A stretch of 64,000 nucleotides of DNA from Hymenobacter piscis (GTDB taxonomy: Bacteria > Bacteroidota > Bacteroidia > Cytophagales > Hymenobacteraceae): NCBI RefSeq assembly GCF_018760735.1, contig NZ_JAHHZN010000007.1, positions 124,001 through 188,000 on the forward strand. The letters run 5' to 3'. This document shows positions 34,631 to 44,825 of the stretch, piece after piece. Every line of letters starts with the position of its first letter. Position 1 is the stretch's first letter. The notes beneath the pieces were generated by a model that saw only the letters and a program-made list of their open reading frames with translations, was not told the origin of the DNA and did not search any database. The position numbers and the translations under genes were made by a program.

Positions 34631-35023
34631 ATGCGTCTCAAACACTTTACCGTTGCATTCGGCCAGCAAGTATTCAAAGCCCTCGGCGACGAGAGCCGGG
34701 TGCGCATCCTGCATCTGCTCTGGCGCAACCAGGAAATGTGCATCTCCGACCTGGAGCAGATTCTGGATTTCACCCAGACCAAAACCTCCCGGCAACTAGC
34801 GTACCTAAAAAATGCGGGCCTCGTCAGCTTCCGCCGCCTCGACAACTGGGTATTCTACTTCATCAAGGACGAAGCCCTGGACTTTCTGCAGCAGCTGCTG
34901 GGCTACATGGAGCGCGACCCCCAGCTCGCGCACGACCAGAAAATTTACCAGACCCTCTGGTCGAACCGGGAGCTGGCCGCGTATAAGCTCCAGAGTCGCC
35001 GCTGGCACGGTTCATCGTACTGA
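34631..35023 (+). CDS. ArsR/SmtB-type winged-helix regulator
   Basis: DNA-binding repressor-like protein of 130 residues. The winged helix is seen as QVFKALGDESRVRILHLLWR, then CISDLEQILDFTQTKTSRQL (recognition helix) and AYLKNAGLVSFRRLDNWVFY (wing). It lacks the CxC metal site of classic ArsR, so it probably answers to another signal or acts in a different subgroup. The start ATG at 31 bases into the open region (34631, MRLKHFTVAFGQQ) is preferred to earlier codons. A short-word inverted repeat begins within its stop codon, and a [2Fe-2S] protein follows. Confidence 0.88.
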   Translation: MRLKHFTVAFGQQVFKALGDESRVRILHLLWRNQEMCISDLEQILDFTQTKTSRQLAYLKNAGLVSFRRLDNWVFYFIKDEALDFLQQLLGYMERDPQLAHDQKIYQTLWSNRELAAYKLQSRRWHGSSY

Positions 35024-35120
35024 GTAGTTGGTAGTGAGTAAGGAGAAGCGTCTCATAATGCACGGCTTCGCCTTTACTACAGTGCCTTTGTCTCAATACC
35101 CGATACTCACTACTCAACCC
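35022..35120. repeat. Inverted repeat of AGTAGTGAGTA-type words
   Basis: Left 35022-35043 (GAGTAGTTGGTAGTGAGTAA and following) and right 35100-35120 (CCGATACTCACTACTCAACC) are complements. The stop codon of the regulator gene is at the edge of the left side. The same word family recurs at 46630-46727. Confidence 0.75.
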
Positions 35121-35138
35121 AACTATACTGTGGAGAAC

Positions 35139-35447
35139 ATGACGCGCCTGTTTGTGTGCGCGGCCCAGAAGAACGAAGTCGGCCGCGACGTGGCCCGGGC
35201 CCTGAAAACGGAGCTGAAGAAGCAGGGCCTGAAAAAGCGGCTGCTCGATGGCGAGAAGCGCAAAGTACGGGTGCAGACCTGCAGTTGTCTCGACCTGTGC
35301 AAGCAGTGCAAAAAAGGCGACGGCGCGGCCCTGCTCATCTACCCCGAAGGCACGGCCTACGGCAACGTCCGCCCCCGCGACGCGGCCGACATCGTGCACG
35401 AGCACCTGGGCCAGGGCCGGGTGGTAGCGCGGCTGCGGCTTGACTGA
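35139..35447 (+). CDS. Thioredoxin-like [2Fe-2S] ferredoxin domain protein
   Basis: Small protein of 102 residues resembling the thioredoxin-fold [2Fe-2S] ferredoxin family (the fold of NuoE and Cp2FeFd). Candidate cluster cysteines are in LFVCAA near residue 7 and in VQTCSCLDLCKQCKKG near 47-57. The second half has IYPEGTAYGNVRPRDAADIV, typical of this group. It may be a small electron carrier. The ATG at 35139 is chosen because MTRLFVCAAQKNEVGRD aligns with the family start; the open frame before it is repeat DNA. Confidence 0.82.
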   Translation: MTRLFVCAAQKNEVGRDVARALKTELKKQGLKKRLLDGEKRKVRVQTCSCLDLCKQCKKGDGAALLIYPEGTAYGNVRPRDAADIVHEHLGQGRVVARLRLD

Positions 35448-35454
35448 CTCCCCT

Positions 35455-35555
35455 GAACGTCATGCTGAGCTGGCCGAAGCATCTCGCGTGCTGACGTTGC
35501 AGTAGTAATCAGGCGTCAGCACGCGAGATGCTTCGGCCAGCTCAGCATGACGTTC
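35455..35555. repeat. Perfect 42-base-arm hairpin, GTCATGCTGAGC family
   Basis: Arms 35455-35496 and 35514-35555 are exact complements with a 17-base loop. The arm reads GAACGTCATGCTGAGCTGGC and on to GCGTGCTGACG. It starts 8 bases after a stop codon. Absence of mismatches suggests a recent copy or ongoing repair between arms. Confidence 0.95.
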
Positions 35556-35593
35556 TGCTACAATTTCTCCTTTTAACTCCTCACGCATTACCA

Positions 35594-36286
35594 GTGAAAT
35601 ACCGCCACCTCTTCTTCGACCTCGACCACACGCTCTGGGACTTTGAAACCAACGCCGATGAAACCCTGCGCCACCTGTTCGCGGAGCACAACATCAGCCG
35701 GCACGGGGTGTCGGTGGAGAAGTTCATCAAGGAGTATTCCGACATCAACCACGGCCTGTGGCGGCTGTACCAGGGCGGCAAAATCAACCAGCAGCAGCTG
35801 CGCGCTACCCGCTTCCCGCGCACCTTCCTGAAGCTTGGCCTGACGGAGGCCGATTCGCCGCCCACGCTCTCGGAAGAATTCACCAATCTGTTGCCCCACA
35901 AAACGGCCGTCTTCCCCTACACCCACGAGGTGCTCGATTACCTGCGCGACCAGGGTTACGCGCTCCACCTCATCACCAACGGCTTCCGCGACATTCAGCA
36001 CCTTAAGCTCCAGGCCTCGAATCTGCTGCCTTATTTCCAGGAAATTATCACGTCGGAGTGCTGCGGCCACCTCAAGCCCGACCCGCGCATTTTCGCGCAC
36101 GCCCTGGAGCGCACCGGCGCCGTGGCCGCCGAGAGCCTGATGGTGGGCGACAATCTGGAGTGCGACGTGCTGGGCGCCTACAACGCCGGCCTCGACCAGG
36201 TGTACTTCAACCCCGAAAAGCGTCGCCACTTCAACCAGGTAACCTACGAAATCAGCTGCCTGAGCGAACTGAAAGAGATTTTGTAA
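35594..36286 (+). CDS. YjjG-type noncanonical nucleotide phosphatase (HAD family)
   Basis: HAD-superfamily phosphatase of 230 residues, like YjjG, which removes the phosphate from noncanonical pyrimidine nucleotides. Motif I is FFDLDHTLWDF (DxDxT), motif II LITNGFRD, motif III Lys in CCGHLKPDPRIF, and motif IV VGDNLECDVLGAYNAGLD. All four are intact. I start at the GTG 35594 (KYRHLFFDLDHT follows), because earlier codons lie in the hairpin at 35455-35555. It acts in the cytoplasm on small molecules. Confidence 0.92.
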   Translation: MKYRHLFFDLDHTLWDFETNADETLRHLFAEHNISRHGVSVEKFIKEYSDINHGLWRLYQGGKINQQQLRATRFPRTFLKLGLTEADSPPTLSEEFTNLLPHKTAVFPYTHEVLDYLRDQGYALHLITNGFRDIQHLKLQASNLLPYFQEIITSECCGHLKPDPRIFAHALERTGAVAAESLMVGDNLECDVLGAYNAGLDQVYFNPEKRRHFNQVTYEISCLSELKEIL

Positions 36287-36305
36287 GCAGCCGTCCTCAC
36301 AATGT

Positions 36306-36354
36306 CTGTCGTCCTGAGCATGTCGCGCATCAAGCGACATGCTCAGGACGACAG
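36306..36354. repeat. Short perfect hairpin with GTCCTGAGC core
   Basis: Arms 36306-36326 and 36334-36354 (21 bases, exact) with a 7-base loop. The arm CTGTCGTCCTGAGCATGTCG resembles the GTCATCCTGAGC family without its second half. It begins 20 bases after the phosphatase stop and may end its transcript. Confidence 0.9.
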
Positions 36355-36377
36355 GCGTTAGAGGAATGACAAGCCCT

Positions 36378-36385
36378 TACCTTTG
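36378..36385 (+). promoter_or_regulatory. TAnnTTTG -7 box, 4 bases before a start codon
   Basis: TACCTTTG is an exact consensus match, and the ATG of the kinase-like gene begins at 36390. A transcript from here would be leaderless or nearly so. Confidence 0.5.
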
Positions 36386-36389
36386 CCGG

Positions 36390-36938
36390 ATGATTCGCTT
36401 ACTTGGTTTTTCGGGGCGGCGCGGCAGTGGGAAAGACACGGCAGCCCGCCTGATTCAGCAGTTGCAACCCCAGCAGCGCTGGCACATTCGCTCCGTGGGC
36501 GAGCCTATCAAGGCCGTGTGCGCGGCGCTGGCCGGCGAGGGCACGGCCCCGTATTTCTCCCAGCAGGGCAAGGCCGAGCTGCTGCCGACGTTCGGCCGCA
36601 CCCGCGGCGAAATGCTCCAGCAGATCGGCCTGGCCCTGCGCCTCTGGGAGCCCGATATCTGGGTGCAGGCGTTCTTCTCCCAGCTGCCGGCCGAGCAGCA
36701 CACCCTGATTCCGGACGTGCGCTTCCCCAATGAGGCCGACCTCATCCGCAGCCGCGGCGGCCTGATGGTGCGCGTGGAGGGCGACCCGCTCCACCAGCGC
36801 GGCGACGGCACCCGCGACGACGACCACCCCTCCGAAACCGCCCTCGACCACTACCCCCACTTCGACCTCACCCTCCACAACACCGGCTCCGTCCTGGACC
36901 TGGAACGGCAGGTGCGGGCGCTGCTGGCGCGGCTGTAG
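36390..36938 (+). CDS. P-loop deoxynucleotide monophosphate kinase-like protein
   Basis: Protein of 182 residues with a Walker A motif right at the start, GFSGRRGSGKDTAARL (residues 6-21). Later QIGLALRLWEPDIWVQAFF and PDVRFPNEADLIRSRGGLM match the deoxynucleotide monophosphate kinase family. It probably phosphorylates dNMPs; a phage-like origin of this family is common but nothing else phage-like is near. The P-loop position rules out a later start. The TACCTTTG box just upstream suggests a leaderless mRNA. Confidence 0.8.
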   Translation: MIRLLGFSGRRGSGKDTAARLIQQLQPQQRWHIRSVGEPIKAVCAALAGEGTAPYFSQQGKAELLPTFGRTRGEMLQQIGLALRLWEPDIWVQAFFSQLPAEQHTLIPDVRFPNEADLIRSRGGLMVRVEGDPLHQRGDGTRDDDHPSETALDHYPHFDLTLHNTGSVLDLERQVRALLARL

Positions 36939-36948
36939 GCTTGCCCCA

Positions 36949-37047
36949 GTCATCCTGAGCTTGCGAAGGATCTTACCACGCTAGCACGACCATCGTTGCT
37001 ACGCCTCGTGCTAAGCGTGGCAAGGTCCTTCGCAAGCTCAGGATGAC
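36949..37047. repeat. Inverted repeat, GTCATCCTGAGC family
   Basis: Left arm starts GTCATCCTGAGCTTGCGAAG at 36949; the mirror ends at 37047. An inner pair TAGCACGA/TCGTGCTA extends the stem. Within the arm ATCCT and AGGAT pair. It begins 11 bases after a stop codon and ends shortly before the pruA promoter box. Confidence 0.9.
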
Positions 37048-37072
37048 AGGCGTAGCACTTCCCCATTCCGAT

Positions 37073-37080
37073 TACCTTTG
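37073..37080 (+). promoter_or_regulatory. TAnnTTTG -7 box of pruA
   Basis: TACCTTTG, exact match, 40 bases before the pruA ATG. No clear -33 TTTG is seen because the sequence upstream is the repeat. Confidence 0.65.
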
Positions 37081-37120
37081 CCCTTCCCCACCACCCATCA
37101 CCCCAAACCAGCACTTCCTT

Positions 37121-38845
<1,725 letters not shown>

Positions 38846-38868
38846 TGCTTCGGGGCGGACCTTGCGGC

Positions 38869-39579
38869 TCAGCGGATGAGTTGGTAGAGCTGCTCACGGT
38901 AGGTCTCGCTGACCGGAATTTCCTTTTCACCGATGTAAATGGTGTTGCCATCGACCATGCGGATTTTGCTCAGCGACACGATATAGGACTTGTGTACCCG
39001 CAGAAACGGCGGCTGGGGTAAGGTTTCGGCCAAGTCCTTGAGCGTGTGGTAGGTCACCAACCGCAGTCCGGGCAGGTGGATGGCTACGTAGTTGCTCAGG
39101 CCTTCGATATAGAGAATATCGGCGTACTCCACCCGTAGAAACTTGTTCTTGCTTTCGCCCTTCACAAACATGTGGCCCAGGGCGGCGGGCGGCGGCGCAG
39201 CCAAGGACAGCGGGGCCGGAGGGGCTGGCAGCAGAGCCAAGGCTTTCTGCGCCGCCTTGAAAAAGCGCTCAAACGACACGGGCTTGAGCAGGTAATCTAC
39301 CACGTCGTTCTCGTAGCCTTCGAGGGCGTACTCAGGGTAGGCCGTGGTGAGGATGACCCGGCACTTGTTGCCCGCCAGCTTGAGGAACTGCAGGCCCGTG
39401 AGCCGCGGCATCTGAATATCGAGAAACACCAGATCCACCGCGCCCTGCTGCACCAGCGTCAGGGCTTCAATAGGCTTGGTGGTAGTCCCTACCAGCGTCA
39501 GGAAGGGTACTTGGCTGATATAATCGGCCAGAATAGCCAGGGCCGGGGCTTCGTCGTCAACAACCAGGCAACGAATCAT
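38869..39579 (-). CDS. LytTR-family response regulator
   Basis: Two-component regulator of 236 residues. The receiver domain has VVDDEAPALA (acidic pair), the phospho-acceptor Asp in LVFLDIQMPRL (near residue 54), and Lys in YLLKPVSF. The C-terminal LytTR DNA-binding domain (about 135-236) has KNKFLRVEYADILYIEGLSN, then FLRVHKSYIVSLSKI. An Ala/Pro linker joins them. Same strand and 46 bases after the kinase gene, so the two form an operon. The likely target is the divergent TonB receptor gene. It is the cytoplasmic half of the pair. Confidence 0.93.
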   Translation of the reverse strand: MIRCLVVDDEAPALAILADYISQVPFLTLVGTTTKPIEALTLVQQGAVDLVFLDIQMPRLTGLQFLKLAGNKCRVILTTAYPEYALEGYENDVVDYLLKPVSFERFFKAAQKALALLPAPPAPLSLAAPPPAALGHMFVKGESKNKFLRVEYADILYIEGLSNYVAIHLPGLRLVTYHTLKDLAETLPQPPFLRVHKSYIVSLSKIRMVDGNTIYIGEKEIPVSETYREQLYQLIR

Positions 39580-39625
39580 AGAGGTGTGGATTGAGAAAAA
39601 GTAAGGCTGCGTTTCTCAGCAGCAG

Positions 39626-40726
39626 CTAAGCGGGCAGTAAGTGTGGTATTGCGGCAATATGCACGCTACCAGCCCGGCCCACCTCGCTTGGCTGGGCAAG
39701 TTGCAGGAAAGTAACAAACTCTTCTTCGTCGGCCTGTACCCGCAACGTGTGGCGGCCGGGGTAGAGCAGTGCCAGCCGCCGCCGCAGGTTGGGCAGGCCC
39801 ACGCCGGTAGTAGCATCCTTGTGGTCGGCAGGGTCAAGGGGGAGGTTACGAACTTCAAAATCCAGGTGGCCGGCGCTTAGCGTCAGGTGGATGCGGACGG
39901 GGTGGGCGGGGTCGTCGAGGGTACCGTGTTTGAGGGCGTTTTCTACGAACGGGATGAGCAGCAGCGGGGCGATGCGGTGGCCGGCGGGGTCGCCGGTGAG
40001 CTGAAACTGCACGTGAAACTGGTCGGCGAACCGGAGGCGGTACAGGTCGAGGTAGTTATGCAGGTAGTCGATTTCCTCGGTGAGCGGCACCTGGCCGTCG
40101 GGGGTGTCGCGGAGCATGTAGCGCATCAGGTCCGAGAGCTTCAGAATGGCGCTGGCTACGGGTTTGGCCACGGGGTAGGCCAAGCCGTAAAGCATGTTGA
40201 GCGTGTTGTAAAGGAAGTGCGGGTTGATCTGGGTTTTGAGAAACGCCACTTCAGCTGCCCGCTTTTCGCCCCGCAACAGTTGGTTTTCGCGCTCCCGCAG
40301 CAGCGTAGCCCGCCCGGCCCATAGCGCAGCGCTGATAATGAGCATGGGCATAGCAAAATACCCGTTATCCAGGATGTAGTACCAGGCCTTGGTATCGGGC
40401 GAGTAGTTATGAAAGCCCAGCACGGCCGGAAATAGGACTTCCTCAATCAGCGCCCGCACCCCGATAAACAGGGCTATTACCCCCAGCAGAGCCCCCGCCA
40501 GCCGCCAGCCGCGGCTTGGCTGGAGCAGGTGCGGGTACACGATGAAGTAGCACAGGTAAAATTCCAGGATGCGGATCAACAGCATCGACCCCGTGAGCCA
40601 GACGGCCACGGGAGTGGGCGAATTGCGCCCGATAAGGAGCCCCAGCAAATCGTAACCGCCATAAAGCAGCCAGCCCAGGATGTGCCAGTAAACCGTGGGG
40701 ATAGTCGGGAGCCGGAAAGGAGCCAT
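39626..40726 (-). CDS. Sensor histidine kinase, LytS/YpdA-like
   Basis: Membrane kinase of 366 residues. Four hydrophobic helices occupy residues ~10-150. The His_kinase domain then carries QINPHFLYNTLNML (phospho-acceptor His near residue 168) and an HATPase region with VPFVENALKHG and GVGLPNLRRRL. This N-box and G-box layout is that of the LytS class, which pairs with LytTR regulators such as the one directly downstream. The sensed signal is unknown; there is no large periplasmic domain. The start is MAPFRLPTIPTVYWH at 40726. A 205-base gap separates it from the divergent receptor gene. Confidence 0.93.
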   Translation of the reverse strand: MAPFRLPTIPTVYWHILGWLLYGGYDLLGLLIGRNSPTPVAVWLTGSMLLIRILEFYLCYFIVYPHLLQPSRGWRLAGALLGVIALFIGVRALIEEVLFPAVLGFHNYSPDTKAWYYILDNGYFAMPMLIISAALWAGRATLLRERENQLLRGEKRAAEVAFLKTQINPHFLYNTLNMLYGLAYPVAKPVASAILKLSDLMRYMLRDTPDGQVPLTEEIDYLHNYLDLYRLRFADQFHVQFQLTGDPAGHRIAPLLLIPFVENALKHGTLDDPAHPVRIHLTLSAGHLDFEVRNLPLDPADHKDATTGVGLPNLRRRLALLYPGRHTLRVQADEEEFVTFLQLAQPSEVGRAGSVHIAAIPHLLPA

Positions 40727-40811
40727 AAGTGCAGCAGGTTAGGCGTCAAAACTACGCGGCTGCCGCCAGGGCCGCTACTTTTTTATGTCACTGCCCTGAT
40801 TTGGAATGTGA

Positions 40812-40857
40812 GACCGAAAAACCGGCATTGGGGGCACTGACAACGGGTTTTCGGGAA
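40812..40857. promoter_or_regulatory. Candidate operator in the kinase/receptor divergent gap
   Basis: Imperfect inverted repeat ACCGAAAAACCGG ... CGGGTTTTCGGG in the intergenic region shared by the kinase and TonB-receptor genes. Its position would allow control of both by the LytTR regulator, but it does not clearly match the published LytTR direct-repeat site, so the call is tentative. Confidence 0.3.
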
Positions 40858-40931
40858 GTGGAATAATCTTTTTTCAGCGGCCGGATGAGGAGTTCACCTT
40901 TGGACCACTCTGCCACCACATCTGCTTTCCG

Positions 40932-43340
40932 ATGCGCTCCGCTTCCCTGCTGCTCCCGCTACTGCTGCTCTCCGGCCTCGCCACCGCCCAAACCGCCACA
41001 TCCGTTACGGGCCGCGTAACCGATACCCGGAACCAGCCGCTCAGCTTCGCCACCGCCGTGCTGCTGCACCTGCCCGACTCAACCATAACGGCCTCGTTGG
41101 CCACCACCGAGCAGGGCAGCTACACCTTTGCCAGCGTGCGGCCAGGCACTTACTGTGTAAAGGCGCTACTGATCAGCTACCGCTCGGCCCGGAGCGCCGC
41201 CTTCGCGGTAGCTGCCGGCCAGTCCGTAACGGTACCAACGCTCCGGCTGGCGGCGGGCACTACCGCGCTGGACGAAGTAGTTGTAACCGGTCTGCCGCCC
41301 CGGCTGGAGCAGCACGCCGACCGCACCGTTATCAACGTGGCCCGCCTGAATACGGCCGGCACCAACGCCCTGGAAGTACTACAGCAGGCCCCCGGCATCC
41401 GGCTCGACAAGGACGAAAATATCGTGTACCGGGGCAGCACCGGCATCAACGTACTCATCGACGGCAAGCTCACGTACATGTCGGGCGAGGTGCTCAAGAA
41501 TTACCTGAAGTCGCTGCCGGCTTCGGCCATCAGCCAGATTGAGTTGCTGCCCAACCCACCCGCTTCCATGGACGCAGCCGGCACGGCCGGGGTGCTCAAC
41601 ATCCGCCTCAAGCGCAACCAGCTGCCGGGCCTGAGCGGCACGTTCAACGTGGGCGGTGGTTACGGGCGCTTCGAGAAAGGCTGGGCCGGCACCAACTTGG
41701 CCTACAACGTGGGCAAAGTACGTCTGTTCGCCCGCCTCGACGGGGGCCGCTACAACTCGTTCAACCGCCTCACCATGCGCCGCATCATCCGCGACACCGT
41801 ATTTAGTCAGGAAAACTACTGGCGGCCCCTCACCTACAGTGGCAACTACGCCACCGGGGCCGATGTGGCTCTGAACACCCGCCATAGCCTGGGCCTGCAG
41901 CTGCGCGGGAGCGGCGACCAGACTACCGCCCTGAGCACCGCTAACTCAGTTACCACCGATGCGGCCGGCCGTTTCGTGGAGCGCCGCCAGCTTTTCAACC
42001 CCCAGAACGACCGCGGCGCGTCGCGGGCGTTCAACCTCAACTACCGTTGGGCCATCGACAGCACGGGCCGCGAGCTGAGCGCCGACGCCGATTACGTGCG
42101 CTATACCAGTGCCAAGGAGCAGCAGTTCCGCAACCTGACATTTGCGCAGGAAAACGAGGGTACGGGCCAGGATGCCGGGCAGCTGCGGAGCGCCAACTCG
42201 TCGGGCACCACTATCCGGGCCGCCAAAATCGACTACGTCCACCCTTTCGCGGGCACCCGGTGGCGGGCCGAAACCGGGGCCAAAACCAGCTGGGTTACCT
42301 CACGCAGCGCCATTCAGTTCGACCATCTGGCCGGCCAGCAGTGGCTGCTCGATACGCTGCGCACCAACTCGTTTTGGTACGACGAGCACATCAGTGCCGG
42401 CTACGTTACGCTGAGCACTACGCTGGGCAAGCTGGAGCTGAAAGGCGGCCTGCGGGGTGAGCTGACCCAGTCAACCGGCAACTCGCCCACCACCGGCCAG
42501 CGCGTGGAGCGGCGCTATTTCCAGCTGTTTCCGAGTGCGTTTGCCGCCTATAAGCTGGACGATAACAACCAGCTCAGTGCCTCCATCAGCCGCCGCATCA
42601 GCCGCCCCTCGTACCAGGACCTTAACCCTTTCCTGCGCTACACCGACTTCTACACAGCCTTCCGGGGTAATCCATTTCTGGCACCCTCGCTCTCCCAGTC
42701 ATTGGTCATGAATTATATCCACAAGGATTTCCAGGTTCTGAGCCTGAGCTACCTGCGCGAAACCAATGCCATGAACGAGGTGGTCACCCAAAACGACCAG
42801 ACCAAAGTATCGACCACCATGCCCCGCAACCTGGGCCAGGCCACTACGTTCACACTCAGCTCCGGCGGCCACAGCACCCTAAATAAGTGGTGGGGCATGG
42901 ACAATGAGCTCACGGGTAGCTACAACGTAGTCACCACCCAGCTCGAAGGCCAAAACGTACGCCTGGCCCGCTTCGGCTGGTCGGTTAGCTCCGACCACAC
43001 GTTTACGCTGCCCCGGCAGTACACGCTGCTGATAGGCGGCTACTATAATTCTCCCTCGGTAATGGGGCTGTTCTATACCCGCTCGGCGGGGCAGTGCAAC
43101 CTAGGCCTGAAAAAGCAGCTCTGGGCCGAAAAAGCCAGCCTGAGTTTGCGCGTGAGCGACGTATTCGCCACCAACCGCTTCCGCAGCGACTTGCGCTACA
43201 ACAACGTCAACCAGACCTGGACCAATCAGTGGGAAAGCCGCCGGGTATCGCTTGCCTTCACCACCAAGCTGGGTAGCGGCAAAACCCGCAGCCAGCGCAG
43301 CGCTGGCAGCCAGGAGGAGGAAGGCCGCGTGGGCCGGTAG
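40932..43340 (+). CDS. TonB-dependent outer-membrane receptor with N-terminal carboxypeptidase-like domain
   Basis: Outer-membrane transporter of 802 residues. A signal peptide (MRSASLLLPLLLLSGLATA) is followed by a CarboxypepD_reg-like domain (VTGRVTDTRNQPLSFATAVL, residues ~25-105), a plug (LDEVVVTGLPPRLEQHADRT, ALEVLQQAPGIRLDKDENIV, IELLPNPPASMDAAGTAGVL) and a long beta-barrel. No SusD partner is nearby, so the substrate is not necessarily a glycan. It is divergent from the LytTR/kinase operon and probably controlled by it. The stop codon is directly followed by the duplicated pruA end. Confidence 0.9.
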   Translation: MRSASLLLPLLLLSGLATAQTATSVTGRVTDTRNQPLSFATAVLLHLPDSTITASLATTEQGSYTFASVRPGTYCVKALLISYRSARSAAFAVAAGQSVTVPTLRLAAGTTALDEVVVTGLPPRLEQHADRTVINVARLNTAGTNALEVLQQAPGIRLDKDENIVYRGSTGINVLIDGKLTYMSGEVLKNYLKSLPASAISQIELLPNPPASMDAAGTAGVLNIRLKRNQLPGLSGTFNVGGGYGRFEKGWAGTNLAYNVGKVRLFARLDGGRYNSFNRLTMRRIIRDTVFSQENYWRPLTYSGNYATGADVALNTRHSLGLQLRGSGDQTTALSTANSVTTDAAGRFVERRQLFNPQNDRGASRAFNLNYRWAIDSTGRELSADADYVRYTSAKEQQFRNLTFAQENEGTGQDAGQLRSANSSGTTIRAAKIDYVHPFAGTRWRAETGAKTSWVTSRSAIQFDHLAGQQWLLDTLRTNSFWYDEHISAGYVTLSTTLGKLELKGGLRGELTQSTGNSPTTGQRVERRYFQLFPSAFAAYKLDDNNQLSASISRRISRPSYQDLNPFLRYTDFYTAFRGNPFLAPSLSQSLVMNYIHKDFQVLSLSYLRETNAMNEVVTQNDQTKVSTTMPRNLGQATTFTLSSGGHSTLNKWWGMDNELTGSYNVVTTQLEGQNVRLARFGWSVSSDHTFTLPRQYTLLIGGYYNSPSVMGLFYTRSAGQCNLGLKKQLWAEKASLSLRVSDVFATNRFRSDLRYNNVNQTWTNQWESRRVSLAFTTKLGSGKTRSQRSAGSQEEEGRVGR

Positions 43341-43517
43341 CCCTGCGGCGGGGCCCGCGCCTCCGGCACCAACGACAAGGCCGGCTCCCTGCTGAACCTG
43401 CTCCGCTGGGTGTCGCCGCGCGCCATCAAGGAAACCTTCGTGCCCGTCACGGATTACCGCTACCCCTTCCTGGGCTCCGAGCCTAAGGAGGACTTGAACC
43501 GGGACAAAGGTCTGTAG
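43341..43517 (+). pseudogene. pruA: Duplicated C-terminal fragment of pruA
   Basis: The 59 codons directly after the receptor stop encode GGARASGTNDKAG, VSPRAIKETFVPVTDYRYPF and the ending EDLNRDKGL-stop, matching the end of PruA (38609-38785) with no gap. There is no start, so this is a non-expressed remnant; I count 12 base differences in 177. Differences cluster at the 3' end. It keeps its own copy of the terminator. Confidence 0.93.
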
Positions 43518-43540
43518 GCCGTTGTTCGGTTTTTAGAAAT

Positions 43541-43578
43541 AAAAAGGCCGCTCTGGAATTCCAGGGCGGCCTTCTTAT
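43541..43578 (+). terminator. Duplicated pruA terminator, now ending the receptor gene
   Basis: AAAAAGGCCGC (43541-43551) with GCGGCCTTCTT (43566-43576); inside, CTGGAATTCCAG is a perfect palindrome. It is a copy of the hairpin at 38806 and probably ends transcription of the receptor gene and of the convergent Uma2 gene. Confidence 0.85.
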
Positions 43579-43583
43579 TGGTG

Positions 43584-44189
43584 CTATCGGAGTCGTATCT
43601 GGGGCGGCTGTTCCAGCTTCACGCGGGCATACAGCTCGGTCAACGGCACCCGAATAGACAAGGCTGAAAGATGGAGTTCGTCGCTGAGCTTATCGTACAC
43701 TTGTAGCGTCCACTCGTTTTCCGCCCCCGCTGATTGGGGTTGCCGCGTGAGACATTCCACCCAGCAATAATCCTGACGCACCAGCACGTAATGGCGGAGG
43801 CTGGGGAGCTGCTGGTACAGCCGCAGCTTACTCGTGCGGTCGTAATCGGCGCTGCTGGGGGAAAGCACTTCGAAAACCACGCTGGGGTGCGCCAGAATCC
43901 GGTCGGCAGCGAGGTCGTCCGGATGGCAGGAGATAGTCAGGTCGGGGTAGAGGAAGCAAGTAGCATCTATCTTTAGCTGCGCACCGTCGAGAAATACTTC
44001 ACACGCCCCGTCATTCAGTAAGCGCTGTGTAGAGGTGGCACCATTACGAATAATACGGTTATGGCTGAGTGAAGCCCCCGACATGGCGAATATCTCGCCG
44101 CGGTAAAATTCGTGGCGGATTTCTGAGCTTTCTTCCAGCTTCAGGTATTCTTCTACAGTATACTGAGTGGGTAATGCGGCCGGTTCCAT
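43584..44189 (-). CDS. Uma2 family (DUF820) putative endonuclease, copy 1
   Basis: Protein of 201 residues in the Uma2/DUF820 family, a PD-(D/E)XK nuclease fold. The family marks are YTVEEYLKLEESSEIRHEFY, GEIFAMSGAS with nearby His, YPDLTISCH (metal Asp) and VVFEVLSPSSADYDRTSKL (E-x-L-S then Lys). Such genes are abundant in Bacteroidota and cyanobacteria; their role is unknown. It lies 13 bases from a second Uma2 gene on the same strand, so the two are co-transcribed. Confidence 0.88.
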   Translation of the reverse strand: MEPAALPTQYTVEEYLKLEESSEIRHEFYRGEIFAMSGASLSHNRIIRNGATSTQRLLNDGACEVFLDGAQLKIDATCFLYPDLTISCHPDDLAADRILAHPSVVFEVLSPSSADYDRTSKLRLYQQLPSLRHYVLVRQDYCWVECLTRQPQSAGAENEWTLQVYDKLSDELHLSALSIRVPLTELYARVKLEQPPQIRLR

Positions 44190-44202
44190 GTGCGGTTGTC
44201 GG

Positions 44203-44808
44203 TTAGTTACTGCGTGGCTTGTCCAATTCTGGCTTTATGTCCAGTTCCGTATACAGCTCAGCCAATGGCAGCGTAATGCCCAGCTCCGGAATCGTCACCG
44301 CCTCGTCCTGGCCGGCCAACGGGGTGAACGACCACACGCCCGACGGCTCCCGCCGATACCACTCCACCAGCCACTTATCGGCTGATACCAGCAGGTAGTG
44401 CTGCAACGAGGCCAGTTGTGTGTAGCGGCTGAACTTCCAGATTCGGTCGTGGCTTTCCGTTCCCGGCGACAGCACTTCGATAATAAGCACCGGGTGATGC
44501 ATCATTATTTTATCTGGTGAGTCGTCGGGATGGCAGGTCACCATCACGTCCGGGTACGTGTATAATTCCCCTTCACGCACGGCCAGCCGGATGTTCTCGG
44601 CATACACCCGGCAGCCTTTGCCACGCAGCGCATTGCGTAGACTCATCACGCAGTTTTGCTTCACAATGTTGTGAAACCCGAGGCCACCCGACATAGCGAA
44701 GATTTCGCCCCGGTAATAAAGGTGTCGTACCTCCGATACTTCCTCCAGGGCGAAGTATTCTTCTACAGTATAACGGTGTGGGGTAGCTAGAGCGGTTTCC
44801 ACAGGCAA
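44203..44808 (-). CDS. Uma2 family (DUF820) putative endonuclease, copy 2
   Basis: Paralogue of the gene at 43584, also 201 residues, with RYTVEEYFALEEVSEVRHLY, GEIFAMSGGLGFHN, YPDVMVTCHPDD and VLIIEVLSPGTESHDRIWKF (the catalytic Asp, Glu-x-Leu-Ser and Lys positions are kept). It is transcribed first in the pair, away from nuoA. A TATATTTG box at 44826-44833 lies 17 bases upstream on this strand. Confidence 0.88.
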   Translation of the reverse strand: MPVETALATPHRYTVEEYFALEEVSEVRHLYYRGEIFAMSGGLGFHNIVKQNCVMSLRNALRGKGCRVYAENIRLAVREGELYTYPDVMVTCHPDDSPDKIMMHHPVLIIEVLSPGTESHDRIWKFSRYTQLASLQHYLLVSADKWLVEWYRREPSGVWSFTPLAGQDEAVTIPELGITLPLAELYTELDIKPELDKPRSN

Positions 44809-44825
44809 TAGGGCTTGGTGTTCAC

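Noticed and set aside
35022-35138. N-terminal extension of the [2Fe-2S] protein from a GTG at 35028
   Set aside because: The added residues are encoded by the inverted word repeat and do not match the family start at 35139.
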